The position numbers and the translations under genes are program-made. 64,000 nt of DNA, taken from positions 310,001 to 374,000 of the forward strand of contig NZ_FNFE01000001.1 in assembly GCF_900100335.1 (NCBI RefSeq), given 5' to 3'. The notes under the pieces are model-generated. The model was not told the DNA's origin, searched no databases, and was given only the letters and a program-made list of their open reading frames with translations. This DNA comes from Natronorubrum texcoconense. Lineage in GTDB: Archaea > Halobacteriota > Halobacteria > Halobacteriales > Natrialbaceae. This document shows positions 26,985 to 35,968 of this stretch, piece by piece (within the stretch, counting starts at the first letter, position 1; each line of letters opens with the position of its first letter).

Positions 26985-28418
26985 TCACGGTCGGCCCCTA
27001 CCGTTCGGCCGATCGCTGTCGGTCGTGTGAGCGTCGCCGTCGCCACCGTCGGACGCCGGTTTCCGCTCGGGGCCCTCCTCGAGCGCGGCGTCGGTGTCGG
27101 GAACCTCGAGCGATCCGTCCGGGTCGATCACCGTTCGTGCCGGAATCGGTTCTTTCGGCGGCGGACGACGCGCGATCAGTCGCTGAAAGCGGGTGAGATC
27201 CCGCGGCTGGTCGGTCTCGACCTCCTCGTACTCGACGACGACTCGATCCTCTTCGGCGAAGATTCGAACGTAGTTTAGCCGGAACGAGGGGACGTAGATC
27301 CCCGGCAGCCGCGAGAATCGCGTCTCGACGTGCTGGAGTTTCTTCAGCCAGGTGCCCGTGTTGACGACGACTCGGTCGCCCCACCGCGTGACCGACGCGC
27401 GGTGGGTGTGACCGTAGACGTAGACGCAAACGTCAGGGTTCGCCTCGAGCGTTTCCCGGGCCGCGTGCAGGAACGGCTCGTCGCCCTGTCCGACACGAAT
27501 CCCCGAGAGCGCGACGCCGAAGCGCTCGAGCGTGTGTCCGAGATCGCGTCTGAAAAACCACAGCGGGACCGCGAGCAACAGGAGGACGGCGATGATCACG
27601 AGGTTGATCGTGACGATGATCTCGAGGACGATATCGGCGATGCCGAGCGCGTGGACGACGGGATTGTCGGTGAACAGCCCTGCCGGGAGGATTCCCGTGA
27701 CCTCGAGGACGGTGCCGAACAGGTAGAGCAGCGTGATGTTGAAGAACAACAGCAGCGGGACGACGATCGCCCGCAGGTACGGGCTCATCTCCCGGTAGAA
27801 GTAGTTCGAGAGGAGCCAGCGCGGAATTTCCTCCATCGGGGTGACCGACTGGATGTCGCGCAGCCAGTCGCCGCTTGCCCGGTCCGAGTAGCGGCCGGCC
27901 GTATCGACGATCCGCTGAACGATGAAGTAGCCGACCGGGAGCGCGTCGGGGTTGCCCCAGTCGGGCATCCGGTTGTTCGTATCGTGTTGCTGGCCGTGCT
28001 CGATCCAGATTTGTGGAGTCCCGTCGACCCCGTCGACGTCGACCTCGCGAGTGATCGCGATCTCCGGCTCGAGCGTGACGTTGAACGCCGCGAGTCGCTC
28101 GGCGTGTTCGGGGTAGCAGGCCAGATCGTAGTCGTGGTTGCCCGGAATGAGCGTGATGTCGATCACCTCGCCGGTCGCCCGAAGCTGGTCGAACACCCTC
28201 GGATGGTCCTCGATCACGCGCTCGAGTTTCGCCGGTCCCGTCACTTCGGCGTACTCCCACAGCCCGAAGGCGTCGCCGTTGATGATCAGTTCGACGTCAC
28301 CGCCGCGCGCTTCGAGATCCGCGAGAAACTCGAGGAGCTCGGCCTCGAAATCGAGCGTCGTGAGCTGCTCGTCGCCGCCCATGTGGAGGTCGCTGATGAA
28401 GACGTACTCGGTGGCCAT
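26985..28418 (-). CDS. Calcineurin-type metallophosphoesterase with internal TM hairpin
   Basis: The 477-residue protein has the dinuclear-metal motifs in order: Asp10 and His12 (ISDLHMGG), Asp49 (NGDAFG), Asn94-His95 (PGNHD), His141 (IEHGQQH), and His337/His339 (YGHTHRA). Two strong membrane segments, about 214-242 and 260-289, lie between His141 and the GHTH motif, inside the catalytic domain. The beginning resembles UDP-diacylglucosamine pyrophosphohydrolase-like enzymes, but haloarchaea lack lipid A, so the substrate is unknown. The C-terminal 60 residues are a charged, disordered tail. Probable role: membrane-bound phosphodiesterase on the cytoplasmic side. Confidence 0.83.
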   Translation of the reverse strand: MATEYVFISDLHMGGDEQLTTLDFEAELLEFLADLEARGGDVELIINGDAFGLWEYAEVTGPAKLERVIEDHPRVFDQLRATGEVIDITLIPGNHDYDLACYPEHAERLAAFNVTLEPEIAITREVDVDGVDGTPQIWIEHGQQHDTNNRMPDWGNPDALPVGYFIVQRIVDTAGRYSDRASGDWLRDIQSVTPMEEIPRWLLSNYFYREMSPYLRAIVVPLLLFFNITLLYLFGTVLEVTGILPAGLFTDNPVVHALGIADIVLEIIVTINLVIIAVLLLLAVPLWFFRRDLGHTLERFGVALSGIRVGQGDEPFLHAARETLEANPDVCVYVYGHTHRASVTRWGDRVVVNTGTWLKKLQHVETRFSRLPGIYVPSFRLNYVRIFAEEDRVVVEYEEVETDQPRDLTRFQRLIARRPPPKEPIPARTVIDPDGSLEVPDTDAALEEGPERKPASDGGDGDAHTTDSDRPNGRGRP

Positions 28419-28526
28419 CGATCGTGCTCTGGCGAGCTACCAGCCGTGGAACGATAGTGGTTTTCCCGTTCCCGACGATCCGTCGCTCACCGCGATCAGG
28501 CCGATTCTCGCTCGCTCCGATTCCGT

Positions 28527-29147
28527 CTATGCCTCGTCCGGATCGTCGATCTCCCGCTGGTAGTACCGGACCCACACCATCTGCAGCGGGATGATCAACA
28601 TCGGGACGAAAAACGCCAGCCGAAGGGCCACGGCGGCGACGGCGATCGAGAGGGCGAAGACGGCCGGGGAGATCAACCCCCGAATCGTGATCAGCGACGC
28701 CGCTCGAGTACTGATCTCGTCGCTCGTAAAGCCCGCTCGAGCGGCGTAGGCCCAGACGGCGGTCATCAGTACGCCCACCAGCACGAAGTTGACCGCGTAC
28801 AGCGTCCAAGCGAACTGCGTCCCGTAGACGCCCAGCAGCTCCGTCGGGTAGGGGAGAAACGAGATCGAGAGCAAGAACAACAGGTTCAGCCACAGCAGAA
28901 TCCGATCGTGGGCCTCGATGTACAAAAAGAGGTTGTGCTGGATGATCCAGTAGAGTCCGACGACGACGAAACTCAGGAGGTAGCTGACCAACAGCGTCTC
29001 CTGGTCGGCCACTGCGGCCGGTAGCTCCGAGGCGGAGACGTCCGGCACTTCGAACTGTAACACCAGCAACGTGAGCACGATGGCGAACACGCCGTCGCTC
29101 AGCGCCTCCATTCGATCGGTGTCCGGGCCCCCGAGCGTCCGTACCAT
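28527..29147 (-). CDS. TMEM175/DUF1211-family potassium-channel-like protein
   Basis: The 206-residue protein has the first-helix motif of the TMEM175 family, RMEALSDGVFAIVLTLLVL (R-X3-(F/L)SDGV-X-A), and six predicted membrane helices. Archaeal members form K+-selective tetramers with one six-helix unit per subunit, which matches the size here. K+ handling is important for salt-in haloarchaea, though activity is inferred. Start 29147 gives MVRTLGGPDTDRMEALSDG; an upstream GTG/ATG at 29213 would add 22 basic residues that I consider untranslated. It is tandem with the phosphoesterase gene. Confidence 0.82.
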   Translation of the reverse strand: MVRTLGGPDTDRMEALSDGVFAIVLTLLVLQFEVPDVSASELPAAVADQETLLVSYLLSFVVVGLYWIIQHNLFLYIEAHDRILLWLNLLFLLSISFLPYPTELLGVYGTQFAWTLYAVNFVLVGVLMTAVWAYAARAGFTSDEISTRAASLITIRGLISPAVFALSIAVAAVALRLAFFVPMLIIPLQMVWVRYYQREIDDPDEA

Positions 29148-29379
29148 ACGTGGATGTCTACTCGAGGCGACGAATACGCTGTCCCGCTTCGCTCGCAGTG
29201 AGGGTTCGATCACGGTGGAGGCTCAGACGCGAGGGCTCGGGTTCGCTGCCGATCGACGGCCGGTCGGTGGTCGCGCCCCGCTCGAGATCACTCAGATCTT
29301 CACCCGGCACGTGACCCAGAAGCTGAGGCGCGTGACGCAGAATCTAACCTATTAAATGCACACGGGCGGAAGGGCGAGT

Positions 29380-29859
29380 ATGCAGGTCAAGTCCCGACAC
29401 CACCTCCGGAGTGACGCCGTCTCGGACGTAGAGACCACGCTCGAGGAGCAACTCGGCGTCTCGCCCGACGGTGACGCCTACGAACGCGTCGAGTTCGAGG
29501 AGACCGACTGGGAGGTCGTCCTCATCGACGGCGAGCCACAGGTCGCCTACTTCGACGACGAGCCGTTTCTGACGGTTCGAGGGGCGAACGTCTACGAGCC
29601 CGAGAAGCAACTGGTGACGGTCGATTCCGGCGCCATCTCGTTCGTCAGCGACGGCGCGGACGTGATGCGCCCGGGGATTACGGAGGCCACGGACGACATC
29701 GAACCCGACGATCTGGTCGTCATCGCCGAGGAGTCCCACGGAAAAGTGCTGGCGGTCGGTCGCGCTCGCGTCGCGGGCTCGGATATGGTCGGAAGCGAGG
29801 GGAAGGTCATCGACTCGCTGCACCACGTCGGCGACGATCTCTACGAGTTCAGCGGCTAG
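29380..29859 (+). CDS. PUA-domain RNA-binding protein
   Basis: The 159-residue protein starts at ATG 29380 (MQVKSRHHLRSD), fixed by a TATA box (CTATTAAATG, 29349-29358) centred 27 bp upstream. The N-terminal half resembles the pre-PUA domain of archaeal MCT-1/Tma20-like proteins and the C-terminal half is a PUA domain (VDSGAISFVSDGADVMRPGI, then DLVVIAEESHGKVLAVGRA). Such proteins bind structured RNA or ribosomes; a translation-associated role is likely. Monocistronic, with a repeat tract downstream. Confidence 0.84.
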   Translation: MQVKSRHHLRSDAVSDVETTLEEQLGVSPDGDAYERVEFEETDWEVVLIDGEPQVAYFDDEPFLTVRGANVYEPEKQLVTVDSGAISFVSDGADVMRPGITEATDDIEPDDLVVIAEESHGKVLAVGRARVAGSDMVGSEGKVIDSLHHVGDDLYEFSG

Positions 29860-30304
29860 TCATCGATCGCGGATTTCTTCGTGGAGTCGTCGGTTGCTCT
29901 TTCGGACTGAATCAAAACCGAGCCACTTGCTCGTCTATTGTCCCGGTCTCGGTATCGTAGTGAGTACCGTAACGGGAGTGTCCTGCTCGTACTGGCGGCG
30001 ATGATTTCCACGTCCTCCCCAGCCGATTTCTGCTCACGGGTGCGAAGCACCCGTTTGCATGGTTCGCGGGACCTTTGGTCCCGCGCTAACGCTCGTTCGC
30101 TCCACTCACTCACTCATCCACAGGAAGACGCTTTGCGTCTTCCAAGCCGTCACTCGCTACCGCTCGCGACGACCTCGCACGAATTGTGTGTCACGTCTCG
30201 CTCGCCGCTCGCCGCGACACAGCGCGCGCCACAGCACGTGGCGAAGACGGCAGGGCGTGAGCCGTTCGGTAACACGGAAGCGATACCCCGACTCGAGCGC
30301 CCAC
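29860..30304. repeat. Intergenic palindrome cluster
   Basis: No gene is visible in this 445-base gap. It holds three perfect hairpins within 110 bp: CGGGTGC/GCACCCG (30037-30053, loop GAA), CGCGGGACC/GGTCCCGCG (30065-30085, loop TTT) and GGAAGACGC/GCGTCTTCC (30123-30143, loop TTT). Each has a three-base loop and a 7-9 bp stem. Between them are CACTCACTC-type words also seen at the left edge of the window. The third stem is identical to the one inserted in the histidine kinase gene. These look like a family of small mobile or recombination-spread palindromes. Confidence 0.6.
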
Positions 30305-31069
30305 TCACTCGCCGACTTCGGCCAGCGAATCCGACTCGAAGACGTCGCTGTAGCGCTCGAGGGTGTCCTCGTAGCCGGTCATCGCGAGGTCGTACGTCTC
30401 GCGCAGGTCGTCGATCGGCGTCTCGGTCGCGTCGACTCGCAGATCGTTGTACGGCGGCTCCCACTCGTGGGATTCCGTCGAATCGACGACCACAGCGGCG
30501 CTCTGAACCGCCAGCCCCTCGCGTTTGTCGCCACCTTCGAGGTCGCCCGCGGCGAGCGCGTCGATCAACCGCTTCGCGAGCGGCTCGGTTTCGGCGTCCG
30601 CCACGACGGCACCGGGTCCGGTCGACCGATCCGTCGTCTCGTGGACGGCGTTCGCTTCGTAGTCCGCCGCGGTCGCCTCGAGGACGTCCTCCCCGGTCAG
30701 CATGTTTCCCGCGACGGTGAACGTCTCGCGTTCGAGGTGGCCGAACCAGTCGACGCACTCCTCGCCGGAGAAGGCGAAGGTGCCCTCGCTATCGACGCCG
30801 TGGAGCTGGCGCTGCGGCGCGCCGTCGTCGGCGTTGAGTAGGGCCTCGAGCGCGTCGTCGACCGCTAGCCCGTCCTCGACGTACTCGAGTCCGCGTTCGC
30901 CCAGCTCGACGTTGACGAGGCTCTGGGTCGCGATCGCGCCGCGTTCGCTGACGAACGGACAGAGGGTGCCGACGCCGGGCAAGCGCGTCGTGACGGCGAC
31001 GCCGAATCGCCGGTGAGAGTCGCCGTCGTCGGTCTCGTACGCCTCGCGGACGCAGATGCTGAAGGTCAT
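30305..31069 (-). CDS. DUF1028-family (Ntn-hydrolase-like) protein
   Basis: The 254-residue protein opens with MTFSICVREAYETD and contains RFGVAVTTRLPGVGTLCPFV and GAIATQSLVNVELGERGL, the typical DUF1028 order. The family has an N-terminal-nucleophile-hydrolase-like fold of unproven activity, often with a peptidoglycan-binding partner in bacteria. The C-terminal part (EWEPPYNDLRVDATETPIDD) matches the family tail. Start 31069 is used because the upstream extension is Arg-rich and unlike the family. It is divergent from sepF, with 175 bp between them. Confidence 0.8.
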   Translation of the reverse strand: MTFSICVREAYETDDGDSHRRFGVAVTTRLPGVGTLCPFVSERGAIATQSLVNVELGERGLEYVEDGLAVDDALEALLNADDGAPQRQLHGVDSEGTFAFSGEECVDWFGHLERETFTVAGNMLTGEDVLEATAADYEANAVHETTDRSTGPGAVVADAETEPLAKRLIDALAAGDLEGGDKREGLAVQSAAVVVDSTESHEWEPPYNDLRVDATETPIDDLRETYDLAMTGYEDTLERYSDVFESDSLAEVGE

Positions 31070-31244
31070 CGATCGACGGTTGGTCTCAACGGACGAAAAA
31101 TCTCCCGTCCGTCGAGCAGTGCACGACCGAATGCCACGAACTCGCGTCTGCCGGTCGCTTCGGTCCGGCACTCGCTGATTTGCCGTCCGCTCGAGACCGT
31201 GTCTGACGTAAGAACTATACTGACGGCGGCGGTGGGTTACGCCA

Positions 31245-31607
31245 ATGGGACTTATGAGCAAAATTCTCGGCGGCGGCGGTTCCCGAGCGGCCGAGGATTA
31301 CGTCGAACTGGATCTCGACGATGTATCGGCGGACTCGGCCGACGCAGCGATGCAGGTACACATCGCCGAAGTCAGCGGCCAGGCCGACGCCATCGACATC
31401 AAAGATACCGTCTACGACGGCGACATCGTTATCGCGGACATCACGCGTCTGCGAACCAACGACAGCACGGTCGAACACATCGTCGACGAACTCCGGCAGG
31501 TCGCCCAGGAGGTCGACGGCGACATCGTCCGGAAGGGTGACGATCAGATGATCATCACGCCGACCGGCGTCCGAATCAGCCGCGAAAAGCTGGGCCAGCG
31601 GGCCTGA
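31245..31607 (+). CDS. sepF: Cell-division protein SepF
   Basis: The 120-residue protein matches archaeal SepF, the membrane anchor for FtsZ in archaea that lack FtsA. An N-terminal membrane-targeting amphipathic stretch (MGLMSKILGG) is followed by a short acidic linker and the SepF core (VHIAEVSGQADAIDIKDTVY, DGDIVIADITRLRTNDSTVE, DIVRKGDDQMIITPTGVRIS). Length and termini are as in other haloarchaea. TATA box AACTATACTG (31213-31222) is centred 27 bp before the ATG, giving a leaderless transcript. No ftsZ is in the window. Confidence 0.93.
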   Translation: MGLMSKILGGGGSRAAEDYVELDLDDVSADSADAAMQVHIAEVSGQADAIDIKDTVYDGDIVIADITRLRTNDSTVEHIVDELRQVAQEVDGDIVRKGDDQMIITPTGVRISREKLGQRA

Positions 31608-31817
31608 ACAAGCCGTCGATCGTCCGTTCGGATTCTCCGCTCTGTGAGTCGCGGGCCAGACTGCCGAGGCTCGAGTTCACCAGTACGAGGAGTGGTGCTG
31701 ATCCGGAGCGCGGCCGAAATTCGGTATCGACGCCGGTCAGTTACCCTGCCGGGCGTTGTTTTCACCCGGCGGGAATTCCGGTGTCGGGTTATTACGTGCG
31801 GCGTGTAACTCGTTCGC

Positions 31818-32471
31818 ATGACTGGATTCCGAGCAACGGTCGTCGTCCGGGAGCCCGCGGACTGTCCGATCGCGGACGTTTCAGCGACCACCGACGATCC
31901 GATCACGAGCGTCACGCGCTCTCGAGTCGCGACCGACGGGACGGTCGTCGAGGAGTTCGGCGTTACGGCCGGCTCGTCCGTCGAGACGGTCGATACGAGC
32001 ACGCAGGCCGAGTTGACGTCCGTCCAAGCTACCGATCGAGAGGAGATCTACCGATTCGAACGCGAGTCGGCCGCCGACTGCGCCTGTGAGGTCATCGAAC
32101 GCACTGGCACGCCGCTCTCGTCGGTCCGAGCCCAGAACGGCTCGCTCCTGTTGACGTTCCGAACCCTCGAACTCGAAGAGATCGCAAACATCGTCGACAG
32201 CCTCCGTGCCCGGTTCGACGGTGTCCTCGTCGAGGAACTCACGCAGGACCACGAGGACGACTCCTCGGACCGGGTGATCGTCGATCGAGACCTGCTCACG
32301 ACGCGCCAGCGAGAGATCCTCGAGACGGCCCACGAACTGGGCTACTTCGAGTACCCGAAGGGGGCGAACGCGACGGACGTCGCCGAAGAGCTCGGCATCG
32401 CGCGATCGACGTTCACCGAGCATCTGGCGGCCGCACAGACGAAGCTTCTCGACGCGCTTCTCGAGGAGTGA
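31818..32471 (+). CDS. Bat-type transcription regulator with HTH-10 domain
   Basis: The 217-residue protein has an N-terminal ligand-like or regulatory part (about 1-150) and a C-terminal bacterio-opsin-activator helix-turn-helix (LTTRQREILETAHELGYFEY, then NATDVAEELGIARSTFTEHL and AAQTKLLDALLEE). Such proteins regulate transcription in haloarchaea; no GAF or PAS domain is present here. A TATA box (TTATTACG near 31789-31796) lies 27 bp before the ATG, indicating a leaderless mRNA. Neighbours do not reveal the target. Confidence 0.83.
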   Translation: MTGFRATVVVREPADCPIADVSATTDDPITSVTRSRVATDGTVVEEFGVTAGSSVETVDTSTQAELTSVQATDREEIYRFERESAADCACEVIERTGTPLSSVRAQNGSLLLTFRTLELEEIANIVDSLRARFDGVLVEELTQDHEDDSSDRVIVDRDLLTTRQREILETAHELGYFEYPKGANATDVAEELGIARSTFTEHLAAAQTKLLDALLEE

Positions 32472-32540
32472 CCGCCGCCGATTTCCGGGGTCGATTGACA
32501 GGCGCGTACCGGTCGTTAGCCGCCTTCGTCTCCCGATCGG

Positions 32541-32978
32541 TTAGTTCGCGACGATCACGGGCCGATCCGCTTCGAGGATCACCGACTGCGTCACGCTCCC
32601 GAAGACCGCCTTTCCGACGGGCGACCGCTTCCGCGTTCCGAGCACGATCGCATCGGCACCCTCGTCCTGTGCGATCTGACGGATCCCTTCGGCAGGTTGG
32701 CCGACCATGACCTGTCTGATCGTTTCGACACCCGCGTCCTCGAGTCGTCGTTCGACGGCGTCGACCGAGTCAGGAACGTCCTGTAGTTCGGAAAGCGACT
32801 CGTTCACGTCGTCGATAACCGTCGCTCCGGCCTCGTCCGGCATCGTGTCGATCTCCTCGATGATGTGGAGGACCGTGACCGAGATCTCGTCAGTGTCGCC
32901 GGGCAGTGACAGCACCGCGTCAACTTGTTCGTTCGCCCGGTCGTCGTTTTCGTCGACCGGTAGGAGTACGTTGTACAT
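32541..32978 (-). CDS. Universal stress protein, single UspA domain
   Basis: The 145-residue protein is a canonical UspA: MYNVLLPVDENDDRANEQ at the N-terminus, VTVLHIIEE, and the ATP-binding loop IVLGTRKRSPVGKAVFGSVTQS quoted by its key Gly and Ser positions, ending VILEADRPVIVAN. It is much closer to standard UspA than the two paralogues at 4445-6000. It probably binds ATP and forms dimers. It is a single gene between the Bat regulator and the MFS transporter. Confidence 0.88.
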   Translation of the reverse strand: MYNVLLPVDENDDRANEQVDAVLSLPGDTDEISVTVLHIIEEIDTMPDEAGATVIDDVNESLSELQDVPDSVDAVERRLEDAGVETIRQVMVGQPAEGIRQIAQDEGADAIVLGTRKRSPVGKAVFGSVTQSVILEADRPVIVAN

Positions 32979-33075
32979 AGTTCACACACTCTCTCGAAGC
33001 ACAATATACGTGATGGGTAGATAGTCGGTAGTGAGAACTGGAGTCGGTCCCGGCGACCCGGCCAACCGACCCTGT

Positions 33076-34332
33076 TCAACCGCGGTCGACGCGGAGGAGG
33101 ACGAGCGCGACCGTCGCCCCTACCGCAGCGATTACCGCGAGGACGACGAACAGCGCCTGTGCGGAAGCGTACGTGAGGACCCCGCCTGCGACCGCGGCGC
33201 CGAGCGCGCCGATCCCGAAGATCGCGAGGAACGTGTAGCCGAAGGAGAGCCCCCGCGTCCCGGGCGGCGAGTGTTTCGCCACCGCCGCCTGCTGAAGCGG
33301 CTGGATCGTAAAGAGGACGATCCCGAGCAGGAGCGAGACGGCGACGAACGTGCCGGTCGTCGCGGTGGCCGGGACGAACAGGAGCGCGAGGAGACAGAGC
33401 GTCCCGAGAACGTAGCTCAGCGCCCGTTCGATCGTCATCCGGTCGGCCAGATAGCCGCCGAGGTACTGCCCGAAGACGCCGAAGACGAGAATACCGACGT
33501 AGAAGTACCGCGCGAGGTCGAACTCCTCGGCGTACGGGCCGTCGGGATCGACCAGTTCGACGGTGACGAGCGGTTCGAGGAAGCTACTCAACAGATCCGG
33601 CAGGAAGGTCAGAAACGCCCGGTAGTAGAGCCCGCTGGCCATCACGATGACGATGACGAGCCCGAACGTGAGCGTTGCGAGCGTGCGACTGTCGTTGACG
33701 ATGGATTCGATCGAAACCTGGCCCTTCGTGTCGCTTCCGGGTTCTTCGCCGCCGTCAGTCGTCGCCGGTGTGTCTGCCTTCGCGGGTGCCACGTTGACGA
33801 ACAGGCCGAGGGCGAACAGGGCGAGCGCCGGCACCGCGAGTGCGACGGCGACGACGCGCCAGTCGAACCAGAGCAGCAGTACGACGGTCGCCAGCGGGCC
33901 GAGCGCGATGCCGAGATTGCCGCCGATCCCGTGGTAGCCGAGCGCGATGCCGGTTCGCTCGACGCGGGTCGAGAGCAGCGCCAGCCCGGCGGGGTGGTAG
34001 ACGCTGGCCATGACGCCCCAGCCGGCGATCGCGAACGCCAGCATGAGGATCGATCCCGACAGCCCGACCAGCACGAACGAGGCGGCCATCCCGGCGAGAC
34101 ACGCCATGATGAGCGGTTTCGATCCGTACCGATCGACGAGGACGCCGCCCGGTAACGCACCGACGCCGAACAGCCCGTATCCGACCGTGACGATCAGTCC
34201 GAGCGTCGCCGCGGTCGTCGAAAACTCCGCGAGCCAGACCGTCATCAGGATCGGGATCGACAGCTCGTAGGTGTGTACGAGTCCGTGTGCCGCCGAAGTA
34301 AACAGTACGATTCGACGATCAGAGTCGTCCAT
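33076..34332 (-). CDS. Major facilitator superfamily transporter
   Basis: The 418-residue protein has about twelve membrane segments. MFS landmarks include GVLVDRYGSKPLIMAC (loop 2-3 motif A, D-R-X-G-X-K) and GYLADRMTIERAL in the second half. LSTRVERTGIALGYHGIGGNLGIALGP resembles the sugar-phosphate/fosmidomycin-resistance-like carriers. Substrate unknown. The start at 34332 is chosen at the onset of the conserved region; the longer frame to 34626 encodes a Gly/Arg/Pro-rich non-conserved stretch. A TTAAGC-type TATA box on the minus strand around 34355-34362 supports this start. Confidence 0.86.
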   Translation of the reverse strand: MDDSDRRIVLFTSAAHGLVHTYELSIPILMTVWLAEFSTTAATLGLIVTVGYGLFGVGALPGGVLVDRYGSKPLIMACLAGMAASFVLVGLSGSILMLAFAIAGWGVMASVYHPAGLALLSTRVERTGIALGYHGIGGNLGIALGPLATVVLLLWFDWRVVAVALAVPALALFALGLFVNVAPAKADTPATTDGGEEPGSDTKGQVSIESIVNDSRTLATLTFGLVIVIVMASGLYYRAFLTFLPDLLSSFLEPLVTVELVDPDGPYAEEFDLARYFYVGILVFGVFGQYLGGYLADRMTIERALSYVLGTLCLLALLFVPATATTGTFVAVSLLLGIVLFTIQPLQQAAVAKHSPPGTRGLSFGYTFLAIFGIGALGAAVAGGVLTYASAQALFVVLAVIAAVGATVALVLLRVDRG

Positions 34333-34737
34333 TCTTTCGACTCCATTCTTCGCGGGTGGGTTAAGCGGTGGAGATGTCTGCCGAGTTTGCCGATATGTCT
34401 CGTGGTACCATTTGACATTTTCGGATCGGAACCAGCCGTCGACCGAACGGACCTCGCGGTTCGGCGGTCGTGTGCGTCCGCAGCACGGACGATTCTCACG
34501 GCGGTTACCGTCCCCTCCACAGCCTGCGGCGTCACCACCCCCTCTACAGACCGTCGGGTAAGTTAGCGTGTTCAGTTCGTCCCCGTTCGTTCCGCGCGAT
34601 GACGGCGGGTCGACGCTGCCGATCACAGCCGCGGAGAGCCGTCGGCTGAAACGACAGGAAACGACTATCTCCCGCCCATTGACTGGTAACAGCGAACAAA
34701 CGACAATACTTTTCCATCAGGGTGCGAAATCTCCACT
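34333..34737. other. Divergent promoter region, MFS gene and citrate synthase
   Basis: About 400 bases with no supported gene. It carries the minus-strand promoter of the MFS gene near 34355 and, at the other end, AATACTTTTC (34705-34714) centred 27 bp before the citrate synthase ATG. The middle is ordinary GC-rich sequence. Confidence 0.45.
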
Positions 34738-35886
34738 ATGGCTGACGATCTCAAGAAAGGGCTGGAGGGAGTCCTTGTTGCAGAGTCCGGACTCAGCTCG
34801 ATCGACGGTGACGAAGGTCGACTGATCTATCGAGGGTACCCGATCGAGGATCTCGCCCGCGGAGCGAGTTACGAGGAAGTCGTCTATCTCCTCTGGCACG
34901 GTCACCTCCCGAACGCGGACGAGCTCGAGGAGTTCACCACGGCGCTCGACGAGGAGCGCGACGTCTCCGAGGACGTCCTCGAGACGATGAAACGCCTCGC
35001 GGCAGCCGACGAGCAGCCGATGGCCGCACTCCGGACTGCGGTCTCGATGTTCTCGGCGTCCGAACCCGAAGACGACGCCGAACCCGAGGATCTCGAGGCG
35101 ACGCTCCGAAAGGGTCGTCGCATCACGGCCAAGATCCCGACCGCGCTCGCGGCGTTCGAGCGCTATCGGCTGGACGAAGAGCCGATCGATCCCCACCCTG
35201 ACCTGGGACTCGCCGCGAACTTCCTCTACATGTTGACCGGCGAGGAGCCGAGCGACACCCACGCCGAAACGTTCGATCAGGCGCTCATCTTACACGCAGA
35301 CCACGGCCTGAACGCCTCCACGTTCACGTCGATGGTGATCGGTTCGACGATGGCCGACATCTACAGCGCCGTGACCGGCGGTGTGAGCGCCCTCTCCGGC
35401 CCGCTTCACGGCGGTGCGAATCAGGACGTCATGGAAGTCCTCTTCGAGATCGACGAGAGCGACCTCGACCACCGCGCGTGGGTCGAGCAAGCGAACGAGG
35501 AGGGGCGGCGCATCCCCGGCTTCGGCCACCGCGTCTACAACGTCAAGGACCCGCGTGCCAAGATTCTCCAGGAGCGCAGCGAGGAGCTCGCAAAAGAAGG
35601 CGACGACAAGTGGTACAACTACACCACGACCATCGAGCAGTACCTCTCCGAGGAACAGGGGCTCGCCGAGAAGGGGATCGCCCCGAACGTCGACTTCTAC
35701 TCCGGCTCCGTCTACTACCAGCTCGGCATCCCGATCGACATGTACACGCCTATCTTCGCCATGAGCCGCGCCGGCGGCTGGGTCGGTCACGTCCTCGAGT
35801 ACCAGGAGGACAACCGACTCATCCGCCCGCTCTCGCGGTACACCGGGCCGGAGGATCAGGAGTTCGTCCCGCTCGAGGACCGATAA
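34738..35886 (+). CDS. citZ: Citrate synthase
   Basis: The 382-residue enzyme condenses oxaloacetate and acetyl-CoA at the entry of the TCA cycle. The catalytic triad is visible: His224 in GPLHGGANQ, His264 in GFGHRVY and Asp319 in NVDFYSG. The N-terminal LEGVLVAESGLSSIDGDEG and IYRGYPIEDLA, plus the C-terminal GWVGHVLEYQEDNRLIRP, are typical of the short (type II-like) archaeal/Gram-positive form. A Glu/Asp-rich loop near residue 110 (SEPEDDAEPEDLE) is a halophilic surface insert. The TATA box 27 bp upstream predicts a leaderless transcript. Confidence 0.96.
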   Translation: MADDLKKGLEGVLVAESGLSSIDGDEGRLIYRGYPIEDLARGASYEEVVYLLWHGHLPNADELEEFTTALDEERDVSEDVLETMKRLAAADEQPMAALRTAVSMFSASEPEDDAEPEDLEATLRKGRRITAKIPTALAAFERYRLDEEPIDPHPDLGLAANFLYMLTGEEPSDTHAETFDQALILHADHGLNASTFTSMVIGSTMADIYSAVTGGVSALSGPLHGGANQDVMEVLFEIDESDLDHRAWVEQANEEGRRIPGFGHRVYNVKDPRAKILQERSEELAKEGDDKWYNYTTTIEQYLSEEQGLAEKGIAPNVDFYSGSVYYQLGIPIDMYTPIFAMSRAGGWVGHVLEYQEDNRLIRPLSRYTGPEDQEFVPLEDR

Positions 35887-35968
35887 CGACGCGTCGCCGT
35901 TCGACTCGATTTTCGACGCTTGGTGTCCGGTCACCAGCGGTCGCACCGTTCGTCGCTCGTCGACGAGC

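Noticed and set aside
29860-30304. CRISPR array
   Set aside because: The repeats are hairpins of differing sequence without regular spacers; no cas genes occur in the window.
34333-34626. Long N-terminus for the MFS transporter
   Set aside because: Gly/Arg/Pro-rich, non-membrane extension; a TATA-like site sits 27 bp before the shorter start at 34332.
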